In this document: one piece after another, positions 36,333 to 45,038 of the stretch
Numbering within the stretch: the first letter of the stretch is position 1
How the letters are laid out: each line of letters opens with the position of its first letter
NCBI GenBank assembly: GCA_963761525.1
Contig: CAVXHG010000010.1
Coordinates: 124,001 to 188,000 of the forward strand
Source of the DNA: BOG-931 sp963761525
Lineage (GTDB): Bacteria; Pseudomonadota; Alphaproteobacteria; Rhizobiales; Xanthobacteraceae
DNA length: 64,000 nt
Direction: 5' to 3'
Notes under the pieces: generated by a model
Databases searched by the model: none
What the model saw: the letters and a program-made list of their open reading frames with translations, nothing else
Told to the model about the DNA's origin: nothing
Position numbers and translations under genes: made by a program

Positions 36333-37097
36333 ATGTCCGAGCCCTTTATCCGCATCAATGGTCTTCACAAAGCTTACGGTAAAGGCGACCAGAGGTTTCT
36401 CGCTATTTCTGACGCCACCTTCGATGTAGAGCCGGGCGCGCTGGTGGCATTGGTCGGCCCATCGGGCTGCGGCAAGACCACGCTCCTCAAGATCCTTGCC
36501 GGTCTACAAAGCTACGATTCCGGCGAAGTTCATATTGGTTCAGCCGCGCATCCATTCGATCCATCGCGCGATATCGGCATGGTGTTCCAGCAGGCGCTGC
36601 TGCTCAAGTGGCGCCGCGTGCTGCAGAACGTAATGCTGCCAGCGGAAATCCTTGGCCTACCCATCCGCGAAAGCCGCGAGCGAGCCCGTGAACTCCTGGC
36701 CATGGTTGGACTTGCTGGGTTCGAGGATAAATATCCGTACGAGCTTTCCGGCGGCATGCAGCAGCGCGCTGCAATTGCTCGAGCGCTAGTTCACGATCCG
36801 AAGCTCATATTGATGGACGAGCCGTTCGGCGCTCTCGACGCACTCACCCGAGAAAAGATGAATCTCGAACTCCTCAATATTTGGAAGAGAAGTGGCAAGA
36901 CGATTATCTTCGTCACCCATGGAATAGCGGAAGCGGTATTCCTCGGAACGCGAGTCATTGTCTTGACCGCAGGCCCCGCACGCATGGCCGATAATATCGA
37001 GATAGAACTCCCAGAGCCGCGTGCCCTCGGCGTCAAGACTAGCGAAGCCTTCGGTGAATACAGCCGAAGGATCTATCATCTCCTAGGATTAGGTTAG
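36333..37097 (+). CDS. ABC transporter ATP-binding protein, SsuB/TauB type
   Basis: A 254-residue ATPase. Walker A GPSGCGKTT lies near 44-52, Q-loop GMVFQQALLLKWRR near 84-97, signature LSGGMQQRAAIARALV near 137-152, Walker B LILMDEPFGALDALT near 156-170 and the switch histidine in IFVTHGIAEAVFLG near 192-205. All are intact. It serves the receptor at 33679 and the broken permease just upstream. It shares the same overall layout as the ATPase at 5294 but is a distinct paralogue. Confidence 0.93.
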   Translation: MSEPFIRINGLHKAYGKGDQRFLAISDATFDVEPGALVALVGPSGCGKTTLLKILAGLQSYDSGEVHIGSAAHPFDPSRDIGMVFQQALLLKWRRVLQNVMLPAEILGLPIRESRERARELLAMVGLAGFEDKYPYELSGGMQQRAAIARALVHDPKLILMDEPFGALDALTREKMNLELLNIWKRSGKTIIFVTHGIAEAVFLGTRVIVLTAGPARMADNIEIELPEPRALGVKTSEAFGEYSRRIYHLLGLG

Positions 37098-37184
37098 TTT
37101 GTCAGACCTTCCTGGAACTTTAAGCGTCGTTCGAAACGGCGTAACTCGCCAGCGTAAGCTGACGTGAAGGCACCGTCGGGTTAA

Positions 37185-37457
37185 ATGCCACCAAAACAAG
37201 AAATGCCCTGTTTCGTTTATGTGCTTGGTAGTCGACGGGAAAATGACCGTCGGACTTACGTCGGCTGGACCACTGACATCATGAGACGGCTCGACCAGCA
37301 TAATGCGGGACGCGGCGCCAAGTCGACAAGAGGGCGCAAATGGACGCTGCTCTATTTCGAACGCTGTAATAGTCGCAGCGAGGCGATAAGTCGCGAGTGG
37401 CACGTCAAACGTGACAGGAAGTTTCGCGACACACTGCGCGAGACCCTTGAACTGTAG
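37185..37457 (+). CDS. GIY-YIG nuclease-domain protein, small stand-alone type
   Basis: A 90-residue protein that is nearly all GIY-YIG domain. FVYVLGS and TYVGWTTD supply the GIY and YIG elements, RRLDQHNAGRGAKSTRGR the basic helix with the catalytic arginine, and SRSEAISREWHVKRDRKFRD the metal-binding glutamate region. Stand-alone members are common, of unclear role, sometimes in DNA repair. The start may be the ATG at 37185 or at 37203 (MPCFVYVLGS, the usual family start). It is unrelated to the transport genes around it and converges with hyuB. Confidence 0.88.
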   Translation: MPPKQEMPCFVYVLGSRRENDRRTYVGWTTDIMRRLDQHNAGRGAKSTRGRKWTLLYFERCNSRSEAISREWHVKRDRKFRDTLRETLEL

Positions 37458-37488
37458 CTATCAGATCTTTATTGGCGGACTTATGTTT

Positions 37489-39042
37489 CTAATCACGGGG
37501 AATTCCGTAGCCGCCGCCACCGGGCGTATCCAGCGTGACTTCATCGCCTGGCTGCATGACCATCTTGCGCGCTTCAACGACGGGAGTCCCATTCACAAGA
37601 AAGTTGCCGGGTGCACCAGATGCGCCGCCGCCAAGTCCTTCGGGGGGCAAAGTGGTGCGACTTGCAACGGCATTCAGAAGCCACGTGCTGTTGGTACGCA
37701 TACGCCAACTAATCGTCTGACCATCACCGCCACGCGATGCTCCAGCGCCACCGGAGCCAAGACGCAGCTCTTTCTTGGAGAACACAATCGGCATGGACGC
37801 CTCGAGAACCTCGACAGGAACCGCAGCGACGCCGGTCGGATAACAGGTGGCAGATGGGCCGTCCTTTGTGCGCCGGGCGCCCATGCCGCCCGAATAATTG
37901 AACATCGCGCTCGTAAAGGGTGAGCCGTCGCCATTCTTGCCTTGAATCTGGATCGTCCAAACCGCGCCCGAGCCTTCGGCTAATACCCGATCCGGAATGA
38001 CATGATACAGCGCCTTGAGGATCGGCATCGGTACATACATGCCGACCACGTGACGCGCATTGACCGGCGCCGGATATTTGCAATTGACGATGCAGCCTTC
38101 CGGAGCGGTCACCTTGATCGGTGCGAGGCTGCCAAAATTATTCGGCAGTTCGGGATCGAGGCAGGATCGGATGGCAAAAGTACTGTAAGCATGGGTGTAG
38201 TTCATGACCACATTGATACCGTAAGGGCTCTGTCCAGAACTCCCTGCAAAATCGATGTGAATCTCTCCCTGCTTTGGATCGATCGTCACCGCGGTTTTGA
38301 GCGTGATGATGTCGCCGCCCGGCACGTCGAAGTCACTTTGGCCGTGAAAGGTGCCTGCCTTGAGTTTGCGGATCGATTGCCGCGTTGATTGTTCCGAACG
38401 CGAAATTATTTCCTCGGACACTTCATCGATGTCCTCGTAGCGTTGCCGGTCGAGCAGAGCCGATAACCGCTTGCAGGCAAGACGTCCGCTCGAAACTTGG
38501 GCAGCAAGATCGCCGAATACATGATCGGGCGTACGCACATTGCGCCGGATCATTTCATGCAGAACCTTGTTCGGCTCGCCGGCCTCGTAAAGCTTCAGCA
38601 TCGGGATCCAGAGGCCTTCTTCATGCACGTCGCGCGCGCCAGCGCCGACGCCATAGCCGCCGATATCCGTGTGATGAATTGTGGAGCCGAAGAAGCCGAT
38701 CAGCCGATCCTTATGGAACGCCGGCAGCATCACGGTGATATCGAAGAAATGGCCGGCGGAAAGCCACGGATCATTGGTGATCAATACATCACCGGGATTA
38801 AGCGTCTGCGTCGGAAAGGCTTCGACAAAATGCTTGCCCGCAGCGGCCAGCGAATTGATGTGACCGGGCGTACCTGTCACCGCCTGCGCTACCATGCGGC
38901 CGCGTTTGTCGAACAAGGCGTTAGCGAGATCACCGGCTTCACGGACAACCGGGCTGAAAGCGATGCGCCGCAGCGCTTTCGCCTGCTCGCTCACGATGCT
39001 GATCAAATTGCTCCAGACGATTTCGAGCTCGATCCCATCCAT
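37489..39042 (-). CDS. Hydantoinase B/oxoprolinase-type subunit (HyuB family)
   Basis: A 517-residue HyuB-family subunit. The ATG at 39042 follows AAGGAG and lies 2 bases after the hyuA stop. NPWLSAGHFFDITVMLPAFHKDRLIGFFGSTIHHTDIGGYG (about 95-135) contains the NDPxxxxGHxxD and HxxDIGG metal motifs. PEGCIVNCKYPAPVNARHVVGMYV and the C-terminal PGDEVTLDTPGGGGYGIPRD are diagnostic. With HyuA it forms an ATP-dependent amide or lactam hydrolase (hydantoin, oxoproline, caprolactam) or a related carboxylase. It is convergent with the GIY-YIG gene. Confidence 0.92.
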   Translation of the reverse strand: MDGIELEIVWSNLISIVSEQAKALRRIAFSPVVREAGDLANALFDKRGRMVAQAVTGTPGHINSLAAAGKHFVEAFPTQTLNPGDVLITNDPWLSAGHFFDITVMLPAFHKDRLIGFFGSTIHHTDIGGYGVGAGARDVHEEGLWIPMLKLYEAGEPNKVLHEMIRRNVRTPDHVFGDLAAQVSSGRLACKRLSALLDRQRYEDIDEVSEEIISRSEQSTRQSIRKLKAGTFHGQSDFDVPGGDIITLKTAVTIDPKQGEIHIDFAGSSGQSPYGINVVMNYTHAYSTFAIRSCLDPELPNNFGSLAPIKVTAPEGCIVNCKYPAPVNARHVVGMYVPMPILKALYHVIPDRVLAEGSGAVWTIQIQGKNGDGSPFTSAMFNYSGGMGARRTKDGPSATCYPTGVAAVPVEVLEASMPIVFSKKELRLGSGGAGASRGGDGQTISWRMRTNSTWLLNAVASRTTLPPEGLGGGASGAPGNFLVNGTPVVEARKMVMQPGDEVTLDTPGGGGYGIPRD

Positions 39043-39044
39043 AA

Positions 39045-41114
39045 TTACTGCTCCTTGGATGCCATGATGCATCCAGTGCGATCGACTTTGGCTTTCCAGC
39101 CAGGAAGGATGATGATGGTTGTCTCGCGTTCTTCAACGATCGCCGGGCCCGCAATTACCTGACCAAGGGCGAGATCTGTTCGCGCGTAAACCGGCGTATC
39201 GATATCGTGGCTGCCGAACCGCGCTTTGCGTTTGTCACGCGGCTTAGCCGGTGTCGCTGCCAGCGCCGGAACGCTATCACGCGAGGCGGCCGGCCCGGTC
39301 GCGACAACCCGCCAACTGACAATCTCCACATCCACATCCGGCAAACGCAAGCTGTAGAGGCGCTCATAACCCTGCTCAAACACCTCACGCAGCCAGGCTG
39401 GGTCATGTTTGCGCCGCGGGTCACTCTCGAACCACGCAGTGACTTCGTTCTGCTGACCGAGATAGCGCATATCGCTACCGAAACGGTATGTGATGTCGCT
39501 CGATGCACAACCCGCACTCGCCAAGCCATTTCGGGCACTTTCGACGAGCTGATTTAAGGTGTCGTCGGCGCGCAGCCAATCGAGTGTCGAGAGCCGCGCC
39601 AGCGCGCCGCGTGACAGATCGAGCCGCGGCGGCGTCACTAACGTCCCGAACGCTGAAAGCACGCTCGCGAGCGGCGGATAAATGACAACCGGCGAGTCGA
39701 GCAATTCGGCCACGTAGCAGGCATGCACCGGCCCTGCCCCGCCGAAAGCGAACAATGGCAGACCCCGATAATCGATCCCGCGATCGACGGCGTGTGCGCG
39801 CGCGGCAGCCGTCATCGATTCTCCAACGACACGATAGATACCGGCCGCTGCTTCCAGTGTCGTTGTTCCGAGCGCTGTGGCCAGTTCGCCGATCTGCCGT
39901 TCCGCCGCGGCGCGGTCGAGTTTCATATCGCCGCCGAGAAAATTGTCGGCGCTGAGATAGCCGAGCACGAGGTCGGCATCGGTGACCGTCGGCTTTTCGC
40001 CACCGCGCCCATAGGCCACCGGACCGGGCGTCGAACCCGCACTGTGCGGTCCCACTTTCAGAAGCCCAAGATCGCTGACCGAGGCAATGCTGCCGCCGCC
40101 GGCGCCGATCTCGATCATGTCGACGGATGGAATCAGGATCGGCAGGCCGGAGCCGGATTTGAAGCGATAGATGCGGTCGACCTCGAAATCTCCGACCACG
40201 AGCGGCTGGCGATCTTCGATGATGCAGGCCTTGGCCGTCGTGCCGCCCATATCAAACGACAACAACCGGTCGAGGCCGAGGACATCGGCAAAATAAGCTG
40301 CAGCGAGAGCGCCGGCGGCTGGTCCGGATTCCACCATGCGCACCGGAAATTGGCTCGCCACGTCGATGCCGATAACGCCGCCATTGCTCAGCATGATGAG
40401 CAAATCATTGGCGAAGCCACGCTGCTTCAGCCCCGCCCTGAGCGCTTCAAGATAAGGCTCAGTGATCGGCGCCGTGTAGGCGTTCATAACAACGGTCGAC
40501 GTACGCGGATATTCGCGAATTTGCGGGGCAACGTCCGAAGAAATCGATACGTATATGTCGCCGGCATGTTTGCGGATCAGATCGCGCATGGCGTATTCGT
40601 TCGCCGGATTGACGTAGGCGTTGAGGAAAGAAACCGCGACCGAAACAACGCCTTTCTTCTTGAGCTCTTCTATGACAGCAGCAGCCGTCATCTCATCGAG
40701 CGGCGTAAGCACCTCGCCTGTCGCGAGGACACGCTCCGGTACACCAAATGTCAGATCACGTCCGACCAGTGGTTCCGGGAATTCGATTTGCGGATCGAAC
40801 ATCTCGTAACGATGCTCGTCACGGATGGTCAAAATGTCGCGGAAGCCCTCGGTGACAAGGAGCGCCGTTTTGGGCCCTTTGCGCTCGATCACCGCGTTAG
40901 TGACGACAGTCGTAGCGTGGACGATGACATCGGTCACCGCACTCGGAGCGACGTTGGCCTTTTTGAGAACCGCGTCGATGGCGCGAAAGAAGCCAACATC
41001 AAGGCTTTCGGGCGTCGTCAACGTCTTGTCGACAGTGGTTTGACCCGAGGCGCTGCGTAGAACGACATCGGTGAAAGTGCCGCCGATATCGACGGCCAAC
41101 GCATAACGCGACAT
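39045..41114 (-). CDS. Hydantoinase A/oxoprolinase-type subunit (HyuA family)
   Basis: A 689-residue HyuA-family subunit with an acetate-kinase-like ATPase fold. YALAVDIGGTFTDVVL (about 4-19) is the phosphate-binding entry. RTSTVVMNAYTAPITEPYLEAL, LLSFDMGGTTAKACII, GAGGGSIA and HAVDRGIDYRGLPLFAFGGAGPVHACYVAELL follow in family order. Complete, unlike the two other HyuA genes in the window. It is the first gene of a hyuA-hyuB pair divergent from the IclR gene, with a palindrome in the 191-base gap. Reaction type is shared with 37489; substrate unknown. Confidence 0.92.
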   Translation of the reverse strand: MSRYALAVDIGGTFTDVVLRSASGQTTVDKTLTTPESLDVGFFRAIDAVLKKANVAPSAVTDVIVHATTVVTNAVIERKGPKTALLVTEGFRDILTIRDEHRYEMFDPQIEFPEPLVGRDLTFGVPERVLATGEVLTPLDEMTAAAVIEELKKKGVVSVAVSFLNAYVNPANEYAMRDLIRKHAGDIYVSISSDVAPQIREYPRTSTVVMNAYTAPITEPYLEALRAGLKQRGFANDLLIMLSNGGVIGIDVASQFPVRMVESGPAAGALAAAYFADVLGLDRLLSFDMGGTTAKACIIEDRQPLVVGDFEVDRIYRFKSGSGLPILIPSVDMIEIGAGGGSIASVSDLGLLKVGPHSAGSTPGPVAYGRGGEKPTVTDADLVLGYLSADNFLGGDMKLDRAAAERQIGELATALGTTTLEAAAGIYRVVGESMTAAARAHAVDRGIDYRGLPLFAFGGAGPVHACYVAELLDSPVVIYPPLASVLSAFGTLVTPPRLDLSRGALARLSTLDWLRADDTLNQLVESARNGLASAGCASSDITYRFGSDMRYLGQQNEVTAWFESDPRRKHDPAWLREVFEQGYERLYSLRLPDVDVEIVSWRVVATGPAASRDSVPALAATPAKPRDKRKARFGSHDIDTPVYARTDLALGQVIAGPAIVEERETTIIILPGWKAKVDRTGCIMASKEQ

Positions 41115-41232
41115 TCCCGTGTTTCCCGTCCTTCGAAACTGTGTTTCTTATTACGATACGACATGCCGTGAATATCCGATGGCGGATCGCAAATCAACAT
41201 TCACCCGGCATTGACCCGTATAGATTTTTTGG

Positions 41233-41247
41233 ATACGAGTTTCGTAT
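41233..41247. promoter_or_regulatory. Candidate IclR operator
   Basis: ATACGA and TCGTAT form a perfect 6+6 inverted repeat around GTT in the AT-rich gap between hyuA and the IclR gene, 59 bases before the regulator start. Another ATACGA half-site occurs near 41155-41160. Such short palindromes with a few-base spacer suit dimeric IclR proteins. Confidence 0.55.
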
Positions 41248-41305
41248 ATAATAAATTCGTCTCTTAGAGCGAGACAAGATGAGCGAGTAGGGAAACGCTG
41301 CGGCG

Positions 41306-42154
41306 ATGTCTGACTTGGCTGAATTGTCAGATGATGAGGACCGGACTCAAGGGACCGGGATTATCCAGTCGGTCGTCACGGCTGCCCAGGTGATTGAGGC
41401 GTTAGCTGCTGCCGGGCAGCCAGTCCGGCTGACCGCGCTTGCCAACCAGCTTGGTGAGCCAAAAGCCAAGATCCACCGCCATCTGGCAACGCTGAAGTTT
41501 CTCGGTTTCGTCGATCAGGACAGCCAAACCGAATGCTATCGGCTGGCGCCGAAGCTAGCCCATATCGGACAGGCCGCGGCCGATCAGCTTGATCTGCGTC
41601 GGCTGGCCGAGCCTTACATGATGCGGCTTCGGGATCTCACGCGGCAAACCGTGGTCTTGAGTCTGCCGGCAGGCGGCGATGCCATCGCCAATGCCGTTTT
41701 CGACAGTCCCAATCTGGTCACGATCTCGGTGCGCCTCGGCTATCGATTGCCATCGTATTGCTCGGCGCAAGGCCGCGTTACGCTCGCGTTTTCGCCGCCC
41801 GACCTGCAGCAGCGTGTGCTATCGCGCAAGCTGCAGACTTTGACGCCGCATACCATCACCGATCCCGCGAAGCTGCGCCAAAGACTGGCGCGCATTCGCG
41901 AGCAGCTTTACGAGGTGGCGATGGATGAGACCATGCTCGGTATCTCTGCGGTCGCAGCGCCAATCCTCGACTTCGGCAGCAAACTCGTCGGCGTCATCGC
42001 TGTTGTCGGCACCACTCAGCATGTGCACGACCCTGTCGACGAGCAGCAGCTTCTGTATCTTCGCGCCTGTACCAAGGCGATCTCACTGAAACTGAATTCG
42101 ACGGCCTACGAAGGGCTTCAGATTCCCAATCTGCGGGAGTTCATCTTCGATTAG
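41306..42154 (+). CDS. IclR-family transcriptional regulator
   Basis: A 282-residue regulator. The helix-turn-helix is VVTAAQVIEALAAAGQPVRLTALANQLGEPKAKIHRHLATLKFLGFVD (about 24-70). The effector domain has LRDLTRQTVVLSLPAGGDAI, SCSAQGR-like YCSAQGRVTLAF near 153-164 and DETMLGISAVAAPILDFGSKLVGVIAVVG near 212-240, the conserved sensing core. It sits between a divergent hyuAB pair and a co-directional ABC importer, so it probably regulates both. It leads the importer operon by 57 bases. Confidence 0.93.
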   Translation: MSDLAELSDDEDRTQGTGIIQSVVTAAQVIEALAAAGQPVRLTALANQLGEPKAKIHRHLATLKFLGFVDQDSQTECYRLAPKLAHIGQAAADQLDLRRLAEPYMMRLRDLTRQTVVLSLPAGGDAIANAVFDSPNLVTISVRLGYRLPSYCSAQGRVTLAFSPPDLQQRVLSRKLQTLTPHTITDPAKLRQRLARIREQLYEVAMDETMLGISAVAAPILDFGSKLVGVIAVVGTTQHVHDPVDEQQLLYLRACTKAISLKLNSTAYEGLQIPNLREFIFD

Positions 42155-42211
42155 CCGGCGAGATAAACGTTTAGCTTATCCAAAAAACAAAAGGTCTGGA
42201 GGGAGAAGGTC

Positions 42212-43369
42212 ATGCTTTCATCGCAAAGGCACTTTCGCACGATTGCAGGACTATTGGCGGCGGCTCTTTCGTTTTCTTTCCTTGCATCCAGCGCGCGCGC
42301 CGAAGACGTCTACAAAATCGGCATGTCTGCAGGCCTGACAGGCTATGCGGCTACGGTCGATCGAGCCTGGCGCGATGGTGTCCGGGTCGCAATCGACACA
42401 CTCAATGCCAAAGGCGGTATATTGGGCCGCAAAGTCGATCTCATTGTCGAGGACAACAGGTCTGAGCCGCAAGAAGCGGTCACGGCCTATCGCAAGATGA
42501 TCAGCTCGGACAATGTGAATGTGTTCGCGAGCGGTTGCGTCTCGGCCGGAAACTTCGCAGCAGCGCCGCTGGTCGTGCGCGCAGAAACGCCGATGGTGCT
42601 TTGCTCAATCCTGCCGCAGCAGCCGGATCAGGTGGCGTGGGCATTCACAACGATTCCGCCGCCGCGTTTCGAAGTCGAGACCCGGCTTGATTATCTCAAG
42701 AACAAGACGACGATCAAAAAGATCGGCGTGCTGCATGATCCATCACCGTATGCCAATGCGCAGAGTGCGGCAGCGGAAAAGGAAGCAGGCGATTACGGCC
42801 TCGAAATCGTCGGTAACGAGCAATACAAGACCGATGATGCCGACCTGAGTGTTCAGATCCAGAAGATGTACACGGCGGGGGCGCGAGCAATTATCAAGAT
42901 CGGCCTCGGCGGTACGACCCTGACGGCTGCGAAAGACATCAAGCAGCTCGGCTTGGATATGATCATGTTGACGAGCCTGGAGGATCTCGCCGTATTCCGC
43001 CCGGTCGCGGACGTCCTTGGCGACAAATTCTTCTTCGTCGCCTCTCCGTCTCAAGTCTATGACATTTTGCCGGCAACCCCGCTGAAGACGGAGATCGGAA
43101 AGTTCCTCGTTCCGTGGCGTGCCAAATACAACGACCGCGATCCAAACTGGGCCGGCCGGGGCTGGGACGCGGTGACACTGATCGCTGCGGCCGCCGAGAA
43201 GGCAAAATCGGCCGACGGTTCGAAGGTGCGTGATGCGCTTGAGAGCACGGACAATTTCCAGGGCACCACTGGCATCTACCATTTCTCAGCCACCAATCAT
43301 CAGGGCATCACCGAGAACCCGCTGCTGCTTGCCACCATCGTCAATGGGCAAGTCAAGGTCGTGAAATAA
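42212..43369 (+). CDS. Branched-chain-type ABC transporter substrate-binding protein (LivK family)
   Basis: A 385-residue periplasmic receptor. The signal peptide runs to about residue 33 (SASSARAE-like, ASSARAED), after GGAGGGAGAAGG, an unusually strong ribosome site. YKIGMSAGLTGYAATVDRAWRDGVRVAIDTLNAKGGILGRKVDLIVEDNRSEPQEAVTAYRKMI is the standard LivK N-lobe. The HAAT family imports amino acids but also urea, amides and aromatic acids. With IclR and HyuAB next door, a lactam, hydantoin or amide is a reasonable guess only. Confidence 0.92.
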   Translation: MLSSQRHFRTIAGLLAAALSFSFLASSARAEDVYKIGMSAGLTGYAATVDRAWRDGVRVAIDTLNAKGGILGRKVDLIVEDNRSEPQEAVTAYRKMISSDNVNVFASGCVSAGNFAAAPLVVRAETPMVLCSILPQQPDQVAWAFTTIPPPRFEVETRLDYLKNKTTIKKIGVLHDPSPYANAQSAAAEKEAGDYGLEIVGNEQYKTDDADLSVQIQKMYTAGARAIIKIGLGGTTLTAAKDIKQLGLDMIMLTSLEDLAVFRPVADVLGDKFFFVASPSQVYDILPATPLKTEIGKFLVPWRAKYNDRDPNWAGRGWDAVTLIAAAAEKAKSADGSKVRDALESTDNFQGTTGIYHFSATNHQGITENPLLLATIVNGQVKVVK

Positions 43370-43378
43370 CGGTTGGCG

Positions 43379-44089
43379 ATGCCGCGGATACTCGAAGTCC
43401 AGGGCCTCTCGGCGCGGTACGGCCACGTCGAGGCCCTGCGACTGGTCGACTTCCATGTCGAGGATGGAGAGCTCGTTGCCGTGCTCGGCCCGAACGGTGC
43501 CGGCAAATCGACGTTGATGCGCGCGATCCTCGGGCTCATTCCGACAAGCGGGCGTGTGCGCTTTTGTGGCGCCGATGTGCCGCGCCGCGATCCGGTGGTG
43601 GCGGCGGCTCGCGGACTTGTCCTCGTCCCCGAAGGCCGCGGGATTTTCGGACCGATGACGGTCTTGGAAAATCTCGAGCTCGGCGCCTACCTGTTGAAGG
43701 GCAACAACGCAGAATTTGCGCGGCGGCAGGAGCGGGTCTTGATGTTGTTTCCGCGCCTGAAAGAGCGCCTGTCACAGACGGCGGGCTCGTTATCCGGCGG
43801 CGAACAGCAGATGCTGGCGATTGGCAGAGCGCTTATGGCAGAACCCAAAATCCTCCTGCTCGACGAGCCGTCATTGGGTCTCGCGCCGCGCGTAATCGGA
43901 GAGATTTTGGAAACGCTCGGCGAGCTCAATCGCAATGGACTGCCTATCGTCCTTGTCGAACAGAAGGCGCCGCTGGCACTCAAGCTCGCGCGCCGCGCTT
44001 ATCTCATGTCAGTCGGCAGCATCGCAGCCGAAATCGATCCACGCACGGTAAAATCCCACGATGAACTCGCTCACTTCTACCTGGGCTAA
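43379..44089 (+). CDS. Branched-chain-type ABC transporter ATP-binding protein (LivF family)
   Basis: A 236-residue ATPase. Walker A GPNGAGKST lies near 36-44, LVLVPEGRGIFGPMTVLENLELGAY near 79-103 is the LivF-specific Q-loop region, LSGGEQQMLAIGRALM near 136-151 the signature, and ILLLDEPSLGLAP near 155-167 Walker B. The ATG at 43379 or the TTG at 43373 may be used; neither has a clear ribosome site. Its end overlaps the LivM gene by 29 bases. Here LivF precedes the permeases, an unusual order. Confidence 0.92.
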   Translation: MPRILEVQGLSARYGHVEALRLVDFHVEDGELVAVLGPNGAGKSTLMRAILGLIPTSGRVRFCGADVPRRDPVVAAARGLVLVPEGRGIFGPMTVLENLELGAYLLKGNNAEFARRQERVLMLFPRLKERLSQTAGSLSGGEQQMLAIGRALMAEPKILLLDEPSLGLAPRVIGEILETLGELNRNGLPIVLVEQKAPLALKLARRAYLMSVGSIAAEIDPRTVKSHDELAHFYLG

Positions 44090-45038
44090 GCGCGGCGCGG
44101 ATTCTACGCTGCTGGCGATATGGACCCTCGCCGCCGTCTTGATCATTTATGTGCTGATCCGCGGCGGCTACCTCATGACGGTGCTACAGATCGCCGCGAT
44201 CTATACGATCTTCGTCACCGGACTGAATATCTTCATGGGTTTTGCCGGACAGGTTTCGTTTGGCCACAGTGCCTTCGCGGCACTGAGCGGCTACACTTCG
44301 GCTGTCCTGACTGCGACATATAATTGGGGGCCGCTATCTGCCGCCGCCGTCGGCCTTTGCGGCGTGCTGATTTGCGCTCTGGTCATCGGCTATCCGACGC
44401 TGCGCCTGCGCGGCCACTATCTGGCGATGGCCACGCTGGCAATCGGCCTGATCGCCTACGACGTCGCTGTGGAATGGGGATCGGTGACGCAAGGCTATAT
44501 GGGAATCTCCGGAATTCCGCCGCTCGGTATCGGACGCTGGAGCGTTACTTCCGATCGCAGCATCCTGCTTGTCCTGATTGTTATCGCCGCGCTCGGCATG
44601 ATCGCTGCCGCCGGCATTCGTCGTTCACGCCTGGGACGCGCCTTTGTCGCCGCGGCTGGTAGTGAAAATGCCGCACGAGCGCTGGGAATCGATGTCGCGC
44701 GCTATAGGCTTGCGGCCTTCATGATTTCCGCTTTCTACGCCGGCGTTGCCGGGTCGTTGTTCGTCCACGCTGTCGGCTTCGTCAGCCCCGAAGTGTTCGG
44801 CCTGCACATGGTCATTCTCGCCTTCACAATGCTCTATATCGGCGGTATCGGCACCTTTACCGGACCTGCACTTGGCGCGCTCATTGTGACGTTGCTGCCG
44901 GAAACGTTTCGCACCTTCAATGAATATCAGGATCTCGCGTACGGCGCGGTTCTCATCCTCATCCTGATCTATGCACCTGGCGGCATCGCCTCGCTGCCGA
45001 AATTACTGTCCTCGCGATCAGGCCGGAAGCTCACATGA
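44061..45038 (+). CDS. Branched-chain-type ABC transporter permease (LivM family)
   Basis: A 325-residue membrane protein with about nine helices. IFVTGLNIFMGFAGQVSFGHSAFAALSGYTSAVL (about 50-83) is the LivM signature and YPTLRLRGHYLAMATLAIGLI follows. GRAFVAAAGSENAARALGIDVARYRLAAFMISAFYAGVAGSLF (about 193-235) is the coupling loop for the ATPase. It begins inside the LivF gene and ends in an ATGA overlap with LivG. Confidence 0.93.
   Translation: MNSLTSTWAKRGADSTLLAIWTLAAVLIIYVLIRGGYLMTVLQIAAIYTIFVTGLNIFMGFAGQVSFGHSAFAALSGYTSAVLTATYNWGPLSAAAVGLCGVLICALVIGYPTLRLRGHYLAMATLAIGLIAYDVAVEWGSVTQGYMGISGIPPLGIGRWSVTSDRSILLVLIVIAALGMIAAAGIRRSRLGRAFVAAAGSENAARALGIDVARYRLAAFMISAFYAGVAGSLFVHAVGFVSPEVFGLHMVILAFTMLYIGGIGTFTGPALGALIVTLLPETFRTFNEYQDLAYGAVLILILIYAPGGIASLPKLLSSRSGRKLT

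Noticed and set aside
39723..41060. A 445-codon open frame on the plus strand
   Set aside because: It is antisense to the intact hyuA gene, has the skewed Arg/His/Asp composition of a codon-position shadow and no recognisable motif.
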